This document shows positions 34,480-46,090 of a stretch of 64,000 nt of DNA, in pieces; position 1 is the first letter of the stretch, and the number at the start of each line of letters is the position of its first letter. The stretch lies in the NCBI GenBank assembly GCA_002964805.2, contig PUDQ02000010.1, forward strand, positions 744,001 to 808,000, written 5' to 3'. The stretch is from Trametes villosa (taxonomy: Eukaryota; Basidiomycota; Agaricomycetes; Polyporales; Polyporaceae). Under the pieces are notes generated by a model that worked only from the letters and a program-made list of their open reading frames with translations, had not been told where the DNA came from and did no database searches. A program made the position numbers and the translations under genes.

Positions 34480-36320
34480 CGAGCGCGGGTGCAGAACTCG
34501 AGTATTTGAGTCTTTCAGGGATTCAACAGAAGAGCTGCGCGCCGCTCAGGCAGTCCGCGGTTCCATCTCCTCGTCCACTCTGTCACCGTCTCCGCAGCAG
34601 CCACGAGACGCCAGGTGTGTTCTGGCTGGGCGGATGCACGTGGAAAACGCACCTCGGTCGTGCGTATCCATCGCGACGCCCGTCTTGCCATTAGTGGGTG
34701 GGATGTGCATGCTAGCCACCACCTCCTTTCGGACCCATCTAACGATAGCACGCATATCTGGCCAACTGGAGGTCTCCGCCATCCAGGGGCGAGATCTTCA
34801 TGGCTTCATAGGAAGCTGCGAAGTGCTTATGCTCGACGAGAGCTGCGTTTTGAACGAACATAGGGAACGGCTAGGGCCACGTCGGCGACCAAGTCCAGGC
34901 GCAGAAGAAAAAGACGACGCACCCTGTGTAGATTGGAGAAATAGTGAGCGTTGGTTGGATGGTGATGGGAACCTTATTCGCCTTGGTGCACCACTTTGTA
35001 TCATGTTTACGTCTTTTTATGGCTTGTACGTCGCTCAAGTGGTAGCCGGTCTCTGTGCAGCTGCTGTACGTTTCGCAGAGATACGATTGTTCTGTAGAAA
35101 TATGCAGAGACGATATGACCTGAATTCTGGGCATTCGGTTAGCAACGGAGGACTCCAGCGAAGCACGTAGGCGCGAGATCGATGAACGTACTGTTTACAC
35201 CAAGACACATGTTGGTGTCGTTCGCTCGCCTCAAATCTTGACCATTAATCCCACATGGTTCGACACGTTTGGTCCAAGGACTTGTGGCGCGGTTGAGAGC
35301 GAGCGCCAGAAGAGCTGTCATGAAGGGGATGACGGTGCTGAAGGCGATGAATGCCGCGGAGATCTTGGCGCGGGTGCATCGAGCGTCCGCCTGGCCGGCG
35401 TGAGGCTTCACGAGGTTTCATGCACGTCAAAACGCGGAGAACTCCCAAAGGAACGTCAATCGCGACACTGGGGGTGAGTAAGCTCCTGCTGAATGTTCCT
35501 AGGTACCTCCCCGGTATGAACGTTAGTAAGCTGTGCAACGGAGATGTCGAGCGTCTGGCAGCATCGTGGGCTTTTGATGAAGGACGATACCCACCTTGTT
35601 CCCCGGTCGCCGTAAGAGACTGGGAAGGCTCACCATGACGCGACATCGAGTCCTCCGGTACTGAGCGGGATGGAAACCAGATACTGATATGCCCGGCAAG
35701 CGGGATACTCAGGGCGTATTATTCAAGAGCCACATCCCTGAGCCAGTTTACTCTCCCGCATAGACAGTAGGCCGTCGCAAGTTTCCGGTCGTTCACATCG
35801 AGGCAGATGTCGAGAACACGACAATGCTGCCCAGCATTGTTACGTATCAAACAAGCGTTATCGGAGGCTAGAGAATGAGAAAGCGCGGGCCGTGGATGCT
35901 GAGTTCAATGATCAACCGGTAGAACAGAACTCAGGGAGCCCTGCCAGCAAACGTTCGCCAAGGCGAAACAGGTAGAGAGCAGGCCAGTTAGGTCGGTGCC
36001 GAGTGGAATGAGAGGGAGGAGGACGAAGGCAAGTTACGCCGACGATCGTCCGCGGGGATAGCACCTGGCGGCGGCAGCGTGGATCTGAGATTGGTCAGCG
36101 CAAAATGTACGTACAGGCAATTCGTCCTCTTGCCTTCACTCCTTCACCCGCGGGACGGCGGGCGATTGGCTGCCTGTCGTGCGGGGGCCGTTCCAGATCA
36201 TTTGCTCTCCTGGTTTCTAAGTTGTCTGCCTGCGAGTCAGGGCACACGGGCCCGATAAGTGCTTTCTCCGCCTCGGGAGATGACACAGCTTCAGCTTTTC
36301 TTCGCGTCCCCCACAGCGGG
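34480..36320. other. Intergenic, no gene recognised
   Basis: About 1.8 kb. A minus-strand frame at 35139-35411 encodes a hydrophobic stretch (AAFIAFSTVIPFMTALLALAL) of unknown origin. The right end is the promoter region of MFS transporter 3. Confidence 0.4.
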
Positions 36321-36329
36321 GTACGCCGC

Positions 36330-36336
36330 TATAAAG
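36330..36336 (+). promoter_or_regulatory. TATA box of MFS transporter 3
   Basis: TATAAAG lies 150 bp upstream of the ATG. MFS transporter 4 has a comparable TATAAG at a similar distance. Confidence 0.5.
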
Positions 36337-36479
36337 CATGGCCACTCGGACCTCCGCCCTCAGGTTTTCCTGCACGACTGCCCCCTCACGACCCCCACCC
36401 CCGCCCACGCTCGCCTGAGCCACTAGCAGATATCTTCGCGCCCCCTCCCTCGTCCACACGCGCATTCAAGAAAGAAGAT

Positions 36480-38602
36480 ATGCTCGCCGCTCCTAACTCA
36501 AAGGCTCCCGCGCTCTCCCCGGCCCAGACTCTCGTCGACGGCCGGGTCCCGCAAAAGTACTCGCCCGCGCGGCGGTATGTGCTGCTCATTATCTTCTGCC
36601 TCGCGCAGTTCCTCGACGCCTTCAACAACTCGGCGTTGTTCTCCGCCATCCCGACCCTGGTCATCTCGCTGGGCATGTCCCAGGCGGAGTCGACATGGAT
36701 CATCAGCGCGTTCCAGCTGACCTTCGCGTCTTTTCTGCTCATCGTAAGTATTTTTGGCTTTCACGGAAGACCGTGGGCTCACCTGTCTTTGCGCGTGTAG
36801 AGCGGACGAATCAGTGACGTTTATAACCCAAGTACGAATTTGTCTTCCGCCGAGTTACCCGAGCCACGCTAACGCCATTGCTAGAATATGCGTTTATCGG
36901 AGGTGTTGCCGTCCTGGGCATCCTTTCCATTGGCGCCGGCTTCGTGACGAGCAAGATTCCGCTCATCGTCCTTCGCGCGCTTTGCGGTATCGGTGAGCTG
37001 CAAATTTTCGTCTTCGCGTCACGGAGGACGGTCCGACTGACCAAAATATCTTTCTAGCGGCGTCCATGACCATTCCGTCCGCTCTGACGCTCCTCGTGAA
37101 CGTCTTCACGGACCCCAGCGAGCAGGCACGCGCTATTGGTGTCTTCGGCGGCTGCGGAGCGGTCGGAAATGGTCAGTACCGCTGTATTTGCCGGCATTGA
37201 CGCGATACTGACCACAACCAACACATACACAGTGCTCGGCCTGATCATCGGCGCGATTTTCATCCAGTTCGCGTCGTGGTCCTGGGTGTTTTGGTTCGTC
37301 GCGCTCATCGCACTGCCGATTGCCGCCATTTGCGTTGTCCTCATACCGGCACAAGAGCCGCGGCTGGAGGAGATCGGCGGCCGTAAGGACGCCCGCTGGA
37401 AGAGCCTTGACATCGGCGGAGTGTCGATTCTCACCGGTAAGCGCGACGCAGCCCATCATCATGCACTAAATACTAACCAATACCACAGCCGCTCTCATTC
37501 TCTTCATTTTCTCGATTACGTCGGGTACCACGTCGGGATGGGCCTCCGCGACCGTTCTCGCGCCTCTCGTCATCTCGGTCTTCATGGTCGCCGCTTTCTT
37601 CTTCTACGAGACGCGCATCCCGGCAGACAGGGCGGCGATTCCCCCTCGCACGTGGTTCCTGCCCAACTTCTCCGTCCTCTTCGGCACCGCGCTCCTTCCG
37701 TTCTTCTGGTGGACGACGGTGTTCACGATCTACACCACGCTCTGGCAAGACGTCTGGCACTGGAGTGTCATCTCGACTGCTATTCACATGTACGCTCATC
37801 TCACTCTTACGATCGCCAAACGGAGCTGACCTGTCCCTTAGGCTTCCCATCGGTGTGCTTGCGTTCGCGATGAGCTTCACGGGCTCGCTCTCGCACGTTA
37901 TCAACCCGAAGTGGATCATCCTCTTCGGCGAGGGCATGTGCATCGTCGCGACCATCCTCTTCGCGTTCGCCGACGGCCCCGAGAAGTACTGGCCGTTCAT
38001 CTTCCCCGGGTTCGTGCTCGGCTCCGCCGGCGCCATGCTCACCTACACGCACACGAAGTACGTTCTCCTGTCTCTTCGTATCTTGCACTCGTGCTGACCC
38101 GCGCCCCACTAGCATCGCGATCTTCCGCACGAGCCCGGCGTCGATGGCGGGCACGGTCGGCGCGATCTTCAACGGCGCGCTGCAGCTCGGGTCCGCGGTC
38201 GGCATCTCCGCGGTCGGCTCGATCGAGTCGAGCGTCGAGGCCGGCCAGGGCACCGGCGCGGGCGAGAGCGACGCGCAGTCGTACAAGGGCCGCGCCGCGG
38301 CGTACTGGTTCCTGCTCGCGATCGTCGCGGTCGAGTTCGTCTCGCTGCTCGTGTTCTACCGCCGGAGCAAGGAGGGCGCGGCCGAGGAGCTCGAGGGCGG
38401 CGATCTGAAGGAGGGGAAGGTGCTCGAGAAGGAGGTGGAGGTCGGGGACGAGGACGAGAAGGCGGTGGTCGAGCGGAAGAGCGCGGAGTCGGTCCGAGCA
38501 GAATCTCTGCGGCGGCTGAGCGTCGCGCAGGACGTCGAGCGCGAGGAGCACACGACGGTGTCGGAGAGGCCGGTGAACGCGCGCGCGGATCTGAACGTGT
38601 AG
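36480..38602 (+). CDS. MFS transporter 3, DHA2 (14-TM) type
   Basis: Eight exons (36480-36743, 36801-36831, 36885-36992, 37058-37171, 37233-37436, 37489-37789, 37842-38057, 38113-38602) give 575 aa. It has the fungal 14-TM layout: TM1 LLIIFCLAQFLDAFNNSALF, then SGRISDVYNPKYAF in the loop before TM3, GVFGGCGAVGNVLGL (antiporter motif C position), WFVALIALPIAAI, IFSITSGTTSGW, a WFLPNFSVLFG to WHWSVISTAIHM block, and a final helix WFLLAIVAVEFVSLLVFYRR. The hydrophilic Glu/Lys-rich tail is longer than in its two paralogues. Likely a proton-coupled exporter in the plasma or vacuolar membrane; substrate not predictable. Relics of its 3' end are scattered through the window. Confidence 0.9.
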
Positions 38603-38970
38603 ATTTTATTTTTCGTGGGTGTTTTATGGCTTTCGCTTTTCGCTTTTCTTGGTTGGTATGCGGACTCTCCTGGTTTGCGCTGCACACACATCATAGAACA
38701 CATCATCTACAATAGAGGCTAATGTATCGATAGTTGCACTATATTCTTCGTTTACGAGCAATCTCATGACGTCTACGCTCCTCGTCTCGCGCTGTGGTGA
38801 ATCTCGACGTTTCCAGCTAGCCATCTCGTGCCGGCTGTGTACTAAGTAGTCGTAATACGACGAGATACCGTCACCCGAGGGTGAGGCCTTGAGGAGGCGT
38901 CGAGGATACTGAGCACGACATGGTCCATTCGAAATGTACGAGGACGTACAACGTGACTAAGTGCAAGCCC
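38603..38970. other. 3' region of MFS transporter 3
   Basis: No gene seen. Confidence 0.5.
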
Positions 38971-38974
38971 AACT

Positions 38975-39160
38975 TTGCCTCGGTCAGTTCGATCGAGTCG
39001 AGCTCCGCCGCAGGGAGGTAGGACCCGGACTCAGATGCGGCCTTGGCTATTAATTGTGGCGGTAGAGTCGGTCGCGCTGCTGGTGTTCTACCGTGTTAAC
39101 AAGGTGGATGCTGCCCACGATCAAGCAGGAGAGACAGAGAAGGCGCTCGAGCGGGGATAG
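38975..39160 (+). pseudogene. Partial tandem copy of the DHA2 MFS 3' end
   Basis: Contains VSSIESSSAAG-like sequence, then LLIVAVESVALLVFYRVNK, which matches LLAIVAVEFVSLLVFYRRSK of the intact gene 0.6 kb upstream. Only the last exon portion is present. Not attached to a repeat core. Confidence 0.7.
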
Positions 39161-39599
39161 GCAGGACTCAGAGGCCCAGAGGAGTTCACAGCGATCGACG
39201 AATCCGTGCCGGAGGGAGGCACGTCGTCGTCGTCGAGGACATCGGGCGCAAATGCACCTTGAACCTGTTGGGCGTACATATGTCAGCATGGGTCTAGAGG
39301 CGTGTGGCATACCAAAATAGAGGCGAGGGGCCATCGGGGGAGACGGCCCGTGGCGTTGTGGGGCCTGTGGCGTTCGTTGTGGGCATCCTCCAAGTATACA
39401 CATCTCGGAGTGGCGGCGCAGCTGCGAGGGAGCACACCTACGTCATGTGCGATAACGCTTATGGGAACGCGCTTCGCCGTTATGGTGCTGCATATAAAGA
39501 GCGTGGTGAGAAGAGGGACGCCACCAAAACATACCCCGTCTCTGCCTGACCTTGTACAATATGGGGTGCGTTCGCTTGACTTGCTGAGCTCGTCCAGCA

Positions 39600-39906
39600 G
39601 AGAACTGACAGGATGTGATCTCAGAATCATCATTTCATGTATCGTAGGTAAGAGCCCTTGTCCTCGATAGCCCATTCGCGGTGTGGTGAAAGTTGATCAC
39701 TTACCGGGTTGGCAGGCATCTTCGAATGCATCGCGGACGCTATCATGACCGTCGTGGACCTGGTCGTGGGCTGCCTTGAGTGCATCTTCGTAGGTGCGTA
39801 GAAGCTGAGGCGAAGGGGGAGGACCTTGGTAGGCTGACGAACGTGCAGCGATATTCGACGCTATATGCGCCGTCATTGCGTGTTTGACCTGTGGATTGTG
39901 TTGCGC
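39600..39906 (+). pseudogene. Small hydrophobic-helix protein gene, 5' end unclear
   Basis: Splicing at GTAAGAGC (about 39649) and GTGCGTAG (about 39793) gives IIISCIVGIFECIADAIMT, then VVDLVVGCLECIFVAIFDAI, then CAVIACLTCGLCCA and a stop. It resembles a family of tiny basidiomycete membrane proteins of alternating Ile/Ala/Val with Cys near the end (established only as predicted proteins). No convincing ATG was found in frame, so it is treated as a possible pseudogene; a small first exon upstream, after the TATAAAG near 39500, could rescue it. Confidence 0.45.
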
Positions 39907-40149
39907 GTGAGTCGCCGCTTCCTGAGCCCGTAATTAGCAACAATATGCTGATGATCCCCTCTTGCAGTGCGGTGGTATAGCCGAGGGCTTCGAGAAGTGC
40001 TCTACCAGAGTTCCCGGGCCCTAAACCTTTGCGACGACATACTTCATGCTTCGATATGAATCACGACTCGCGATGTGCTTACCTTACATACCCTTGCTAT
40101 AATTCAGACCAGACTATACTTTCTCGTTGTCCCCTTCGCAATGCCTCCG

Positions 40150-40368
40150 TTACTCGGAGCATGCATGCTGACTCTCTGAGCCATGTAGCGAAGCCAGCGT
40201 AGTGTAGACGATGGCGAAGCCGTCGATTGCGAAGAGAATGCCAGTGGCGACGAAGCAATCGCAGACGCCCGGTGACGACAGCGGCTCAGTGGCCAAACCA
40301 AACAGGGGCAAATACTCATCCCAGTCGGAACCGACGGGCCGGAGCACTTGGAACCCGTCCTCCATCAT
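40150..40368 (-). pseudogene. Relic of the hydrophobic-exon gene (with copy E)
   Basis: The longest surviving version: MMEDGFQVLRPVGSDWDEYL continuing with PLFGLA, then SSPGVCDCFVATGILFAIDG and FAIVYTTLASLHG. Similar pieces accompany copies A, B, C and F. No complete gene could be assembled. Confidence 0.4.
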
Positions 40369-40914
40369 GTTCTCGGTCGCGCACCGTGCGCGTGAACCCC
40401 CTTTTCGCGCTGTCTATGCTGTGCATGTATCATAGGCTCTTTGACGGTAGACCGTTACAACATTGTGAGGTTGTCAATTTTACAGCACTGCGGCTCGCCT
40501 GGGAAGCGCGACCGTCCAGCAGCATCAGACACTGACATCGTATCAGCCACAGAAACATAAGCATAAACTCTGGTTCACCATGATTTGTGCAGGCCGTCCC
40601 TCCTGATGCGCCCCTTCTAATATCAAGTCACTAATAGCCCCGCCGAAGCCCTCGTACTATACGAAGGGGTCGAGTTACTGCCTCCCGGCCACTTCTTTCA
40701 AAGCTCCTCGCGGCCGATGCCATCTCTCCGGGACTGTGATTTCAGCATCTCCAGATTTTGCTCACCGGTTTCGTAGGCGAGTCAACCACGATCGCCACAC
40801 TCTCTCGCTTCTGCGAGCGCTGAACACATCTCGACGTCCTACCCTGCGCTCTTCCTCTGGATGTTCGCCCTTTCGTCCTGAACGTATGCCACTGTCAAAT
40901 GCGGCCCCCTTCCT

Positions 40915-41095
40915 TCCTGCGGCGGAGGTAGAGCACTGTCACAAGCAGCGCCACATCTCCGCGCCCCCGATCGCGAGTAGAAGCCACCGGAGTCCGGCAG
41001 AATGTCACGACGCCGCCGTTATTCGCCTCGACGCTCACCTTGATCGAGTGGATGGCGGAGCAGAGCTGCAGTCCGCCGCTGAAGACCTCTAGGAC
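40915..41095 (-). pseudogene. Relic of 3' end of a DHA2-type MFS gene (with copy E)
   Basis: In the minus sense, GGLQLCSAIHSIKVSVEANNG and then a decayed helix, as in the other relics. It lies about 200 bp upstream of, and opposite to, repeat core E. Confidence 0.55.
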
Positions 41096-41309
41096 GAAAT
41101 ACCAGTACGTGTATCCTGGCGAGAACGGCTTCTTGCCGTGCGTTTGAACTCTGGAGATGCCCTATTGCGCTATGCCCTAGTACGTGCAACGGCTCAAACT
41201 AAACATGAGTAGGATTCTAGTGCCCGCCTAATACTGCTGGTGAATATCCTCAGAACCGGCGGGCTTCCCTCTGGACACACTCGATCGTACTGTCAGCCCC
41301 GTCCACGAA

Positions 41310-42176
41310 GGCTGATCGCCAAGTTCCGGGCCTTGCGCGCCGGTCTCCTGCGCGAACCAACCACGATCGACGCCTGCCCGGGCACTTGTTCGCTTCGGCC
41401 ACCTCCCGCCGCCCGCCGCCGGTCAGCCTCCCTCCCCGGTATATCAACCACCCTCCCCGCCCGTCCCCTCTTTCCTTCATCCTACCAAGTACCCCACCTC
41501 CCTCTGCCCCGTTTGCACATCGCTCTCGGTGGATGCGCAGCTGCGAGTTGGCCGCAAGGCCTCCGTGGCACGCGCAGCAACCGACACCCGCCAATCTGGT
41601 ACGTCCCCAATCCTCTCCACCCTTCGGTTGCCGCCTTGTACTGACTCGGATGCGTGTGGTGCTGTGCAGGCGTGGTGTCGAGGTTTGAGATGTCGTGGCT
41701 TATAGACAAGTGCCCTGCAAGAAGAGTATCACGCCTGGGGCGAGCTCGGGGCCCCGCGCTGGACCTCAAGGGGAGGGGGGCCACCGTGGAAGCGATGACC
41801 ACCCGCCTGTGGGGTACGTGCTCTCTCGATCAACTGCGCGAAGCTTCATACTAATCCGTCTTTGGTAGGACTTCTGATGGTCTGGTTTTTCTTTGGCTGC
41901 TTACAGGTCCTCAAGACACCGCCGGGCGCAAGACCGAGGACAACAAGAAGACCGGGTCGCGATGGACGAAGACGACGGACGGGCGCCCTCCGCGAACGAG
42001 GACGACGGGCTCAAAGGTCAAGCTCACAAGGTCTTCGACACCCGCCAACGCGGGTCAGGTATGTGATTCCTGTCGGGGGGTGGCAGAGGCTGGGGTATCT
42101 CTCGGGGACAGCGCAGGCCTCATCGTGGCCCCCGGGTCTAGTACCCGCCTTACGCGGGGAAGCCAACTGCGCTCAT
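41310..42176 (+). repeat. Dispersed repeat, copy E (core)
   Basis: Plus-strand subtype I copy. Splicing at GTACGTCC (about 41610) and GTGCAG (about 41670) would give GVVSRFEMSWLIDKCPARRV and then SRLGRARGPALDLKGRG in one open frame. The T tract is interrupted (TTTTTCTTTGG), and the charged block is shortened. The terminal block ends CTCATGTAAC. Confidence 0.75.
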
Positions 42177-42179
42177 GTA

Positions 42180-43105
42180 ACATACTTTCTTCCTCGCGCT
42201 TTCACCATCCACGTATATATGTGACGGTAGCTAGCCGTGTAAGGCAGTCCGTCTGCACGCCGTATGAATACATTTGGGATTGCTCTCCTTGCGAAAGTTT
42301 TTATATGATTGGGGTAATGTCTGGAGAACGCGAGCCCTACCGTAGCGATAAACGACGAACCTTACCGGCCACCCGCGGTGCGCGTACACAGCCAGGTCCT
42401 CGCTCCGGAATGTTGTGCAGGTTCGTTGTCATTCGTCCAGGATACCTGGTACATCTGCACGGGCATTCTACGGTTCTACAGTATAACGGTAGTTTTACAG
42501 ATCGCTCCATGCGGGGATATGGTCGTACACACACAAAGACTCGCCAGGACGGCAAGGGCTCTTTGTGCACTCGGACGGGACGCTGGCTCGCATGCAGCGG
42601 CAAGTGCTCGGGCTAGGATCCACTGCACCGGCCCCCGCTCACAACGGTGCGCACCTCACAGTGCGTATTCTGCGTGTCTGGGATATGCAGCACCCCCCGG
42701 GCCGTCTGCCGTGTTTCGTGTACTCAGTCGGCGATGCTATGCGCGGACATTCGAGCCCTAATAGCCAGTCGCGCAGTGCGGGGCGCGGTTTCGCGTAGGC
42801 GGACCCGGCGGTTGGCGGGCACCCGCGTTCCGATGCGCCCGGGAAGTATCAGGTCGGAACATTCGTGACAGCGGTCACAAAACCGGGCATAGATATCGGA
42901 TTCGTAAGGGGGGTGCAACGGAGACGACCGGCTACACCTCGGGCTACGACTGACAGTAGCACCTCTCCCGCCTCCGTTCGTCTCTCTGCTGCACTGTGCT
43001 CCGCCGTACGCCATTCCTCGCGCTGCACAAAGCCTGAGGGTATTGCACTCACCCGAGTGCTCGGCCGCAGGGTGGGGCGTGGCTCTGTTGCTCGAGCCTC
43101 CGCGT
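42180..43105. other. Intergenic, no gene recognised
   Basis: Only short unsupported frames. Confidence 0.4.
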
Positions 43106-43680
43106 GTCCTAGCGGGACGGGTGACACGGCGAATACAGTACGGATGGCTGCCATACTCACCTGGTAGCGCGCTGGAATAGATTCAGCTTAGTCCAGTTGC
43201 CTGGGCGGCGGGGAGAGGGGCATCGTGCCGCCTACTACCTACAGCCGACCTAGACGGGCGACACGGCGGCGGAGGTACGAGTGGTAGCACTCACCTGATC
43301 TGGCAGCTAGAACTGATGCCCTTCAACCAGAGCCCAGTTGTCCGCGCTCGGCACCGAGGGATAGTTCGTGGAGACCCGCGCGCCGGTCGGTGCGCGGAGG
43401 CGGGCAGGATAGGCGCCCATCCCTGTAAGGAATGTCTCGTACTGCGTCTCGCATGTTCGGAGTTGCTATGTGCAGTGTGTGGACGAGCTGCAGGACTGTA
43501 CATGCGCATGCGCTGCACGTACTGCCGAGCATTTCTCCCTGCAGAGGGGGAGAGACACTCGGCAGGCGGTCTGGCGCAGCACCGAGAACTCCGCCGTGTG
43601 TTCCGGAGCGGGAGGACGACACGGTAGCGAAGTCGTACGGGGGCGGCACTCACCTCGGTGCACACTGATACTGCTTCGAC
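43106..43680 (-). repeat. Imperfect tandem blocks carrying CAGGTGAGT-like sites
   Basis: Blocks beginning at about 43121, 43257 and 43613 share GACACGG followed 20-30 bp later by ACTCACCTG or ACTCACCTC. Read on the minus strand, each presents a splice-donor-like (C/G)AGGTGAGT. A fourth, weaker site is near 43048. Possibly repeated exons of a decayed minus-strand gene, or simple tandem duplication. Confidence 0.5.
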
Positions 43681-44029
43681 TGTGTGTGCGCGGATCTGCA
43701 CAGCAGCAGGTGGCTCCTGGACGCTAGAACGCTACGCCTGAGCGGGTGTATCAGGCGCCCGTTCCCTCACAGGCGAACGACCGTGTCGCTTGATTGTAGC
43801 GCATTTGGGTTTGTTGCGTACGACTTGTGAATGAGGCGGTCCGGTTGTGCTTGTTACACGCATATATTCGCGGGACTGCGCGCGGGGCGGCGGCGTTTTT
43901 GAGATATGTCGGTGTTGTCGAGAGGCTTAAGGCTAACCGACGTTACCGAACGCACAGCAAAGAACGTGAACGGTGCCCGGTGAGATGGAGAGCAAGAACG
44001 GAGAGATTTGGCGCATAGAGGCAAGAAAT

Positions 44030-44240
44030 CTAGTATATATGCGTGATGCACATATAGGACAGCGCGGAGAACGCAGGGAGCGTAGACGACGGTGAGGCTG
44101 ATGATTGCGGAGAGGAGGTCATCGCAGGCGCCCGGTGACGACGGTGGCCAAGCCAAACAGCAGCAAATACTCGGCTTAAGGACTGTCGGAGCTGTCGGGC
44201 CGGGGCACTTACATCCCGTCCTCCATGTTCTCGCGGTCGC
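44030..44240 (-). pseudogene. Relic of the hydrophobic-exon gene (with copy F)
   Basis: The minus-strand sequence EYLLLFGLATVVTGRLR and the downstream hydrophobic stretch match the relics at 32.0 and 40.2 kb. Stop codons interrupt it. Confidence 0.4.
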
Positions 44241-44829
44241 GCACCATACGCGTCGACCCCCCTGTTTGCGAGGTTCGCCTGAGAAGAGTTTATATACGCG
44301 CGGTGTCTTTGGCAGCTACTCCGAAGATATGACACTAGAACGTTATCAGCTCTCAAGGTCACAACCCCGTGATTTGCTTTGGAAGTCCAATCGTCCGCTA
44401 GCATCGTACACTGACATCGCATTAGCTATAGAAAACATGGTCATAAACTCTGAACCAGTATGATCATTAGAGGCCGTCCCTCGTGACGCGCGCCTTCGAA
44501 TAACAGGTCACCCATAGCCCTGCGTGTTTGCAGTCGAAACCGCTGGGACTATATGAAGGGGGTCTCATTGCCTCCCGGCCACTTCTGTCAAACCGTCTCG
44601 GAGCCGGTAGCATCCCTCCGGGGGTTATTTCGATCGTCATGTCGGCCTCTCCGGATTTTGCTCACTAGTCTCGTCAGCAAGTCAACCACGATCGCCGCAC
44701 TTGTTCGCTTCGGCAAGAGCTGAGCCCATCCCGACGTCCGACACGACAATCTGCCTCTGGATGCCCGCCTTGCCGCCCTAGAGTCAGACACGCCATCAAG
44801 TGCTCCCACAGCCGTCTTCCTGGGAGGTT

Positions 44830-44975
44830 GAAAAGAAGGCGAGCTACAACTTCACGCCCCCGATCGCGAGTAGAAAGTAGAACAACGCAGCGCCGCCGTC
44901 ACCTGCGTCGATGCTCGCCTCGATCGAGCCGACGGCGGAGCCGAGCTGCAGCCCGCCGTCGAAGATCTCCAGGAT
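44830..44975 (-). pseudogene. Relic of 3' end of a DHA2-type MFS gene (with copy F)
   Basis: In the minus sense, EIFDGGLQLGSAVGSIEASI, then GDGGAALFYFLLAIGG, matching the intact transporters' C-terminal exon (LQLGSAVG..GSIE; FWFLLAIVG). The best preserved of the relics. Confidence 0.65.
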
Positions 44976-45177
44976 GTGGTGTGGTATGTACTCTATGCGC
45001 CGGTCCCTATCGCGTGCCTGTACGATAGCTCACACGTCTGCGTCAGGTCTAGTATCATGTACTCAGGTATACTGAAAATTGGCAGCCGATCGCGGTACAC
45101 GTGGTGCCCGTCGCTCTCATCTTTCGAACCTTCTCAGAGCGGAACCCCCACTCTCGCTGGGATACCTTCGATCGTCA

Positions 45178-46085
45178 CACATCGCCAGGTTCCGGGCTTT
45201 GGTCGCCGGTCTCCTGGGCGAACCAACCACGATCGACACCCGCCCGGGCACTTGTTCGCTTCGGCAACCGCCCTCCCGTCCGTCCCTCCGCCGCCCGCCG
45301 CTCGCCGCCCGTCAGCCTCCCTCCCCGGTATATCAACCACCCTCCCCGCGCGTTCCCTCTTTCCTTCATTCTACCACCCCACCTCCCCCTGCCCCGTTTG
45401 CACATCGCTCTCGGTGGATGCGCAGCTGCGAGCTGGCCGCGAGGCCTCCGTGGCACGCGCAGCGAACTTGCTCCGCCTTCACGGTACGTCCTCATTCCTC
45501 TCTCCTCCACTCGCTGCCATATACTCACACTTATGGCTCCTTATAGGCGTTGAGGGTTGGATCATGTCGTGGCTATAGACAAGTGCCCTGCAAGAAGAGT
45601 ATCGCGCCTGTGGCGAGCTCGGGGCCCCGCGCTGGACCCTAAGGGGAGGGGGGCCTCCACCGTGGAAGCGTTTATCACCCGCCTGTGGGGTACGTTCTCT
45701 CTCGATCAACTGCGCGAAGATTCATACTAACGATGCGTCTCTGGTAGGACTTCTGACGTTCTGGTTCGGTTTTTTTTGGCTGCTTACAGGTCATCAAGAC
45801 GCCGCGCGACGGATCGCGCAAGACCGAGGACAAGGCCGAGGACGACAAGAAGACCAGGTCGCGATGGGCGGACGAACGGGCGGCGATGGGCGAAGACGAT
45901 GGACGGGCGTCCTCCGCGAACGAGGACAAGCCTTCAAGGTTCTCATCACCCCGCCAATGCGGGTCAGGTATGTGATTCCTGTCGGGGGGTGGCAGAGGCT
46001 GGGGTATCTCTCGGGGACAGCGCAGGCCTCATCGTGGCCCCCGGGTCTAGTACCCGCCTTATGCGGGGAAGCCAACTGCGCTCAG
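45178..46085 (+). repeat. Dispersed repeat, copy F (core)
   Basis: Plus-strand subtype II copy with TATATC at about 45329, GTACGTCC donor near 45483, T8 tract and GCTTACAG acceptor near 45770-45789, and terminal block ending CTCAGGTACGT, which is a strong donor consensus. Confidence 0.75.
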
Positions 46086-46090
46086 GTACG

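Noticed and set aside
34250..35170. A 306-codon plus-strand frame
   Set aside because: It runs through a decayed MFS relic in another frame, has an Arg-rich composition expected of chance frames in GC-rich DNA, and no domain.
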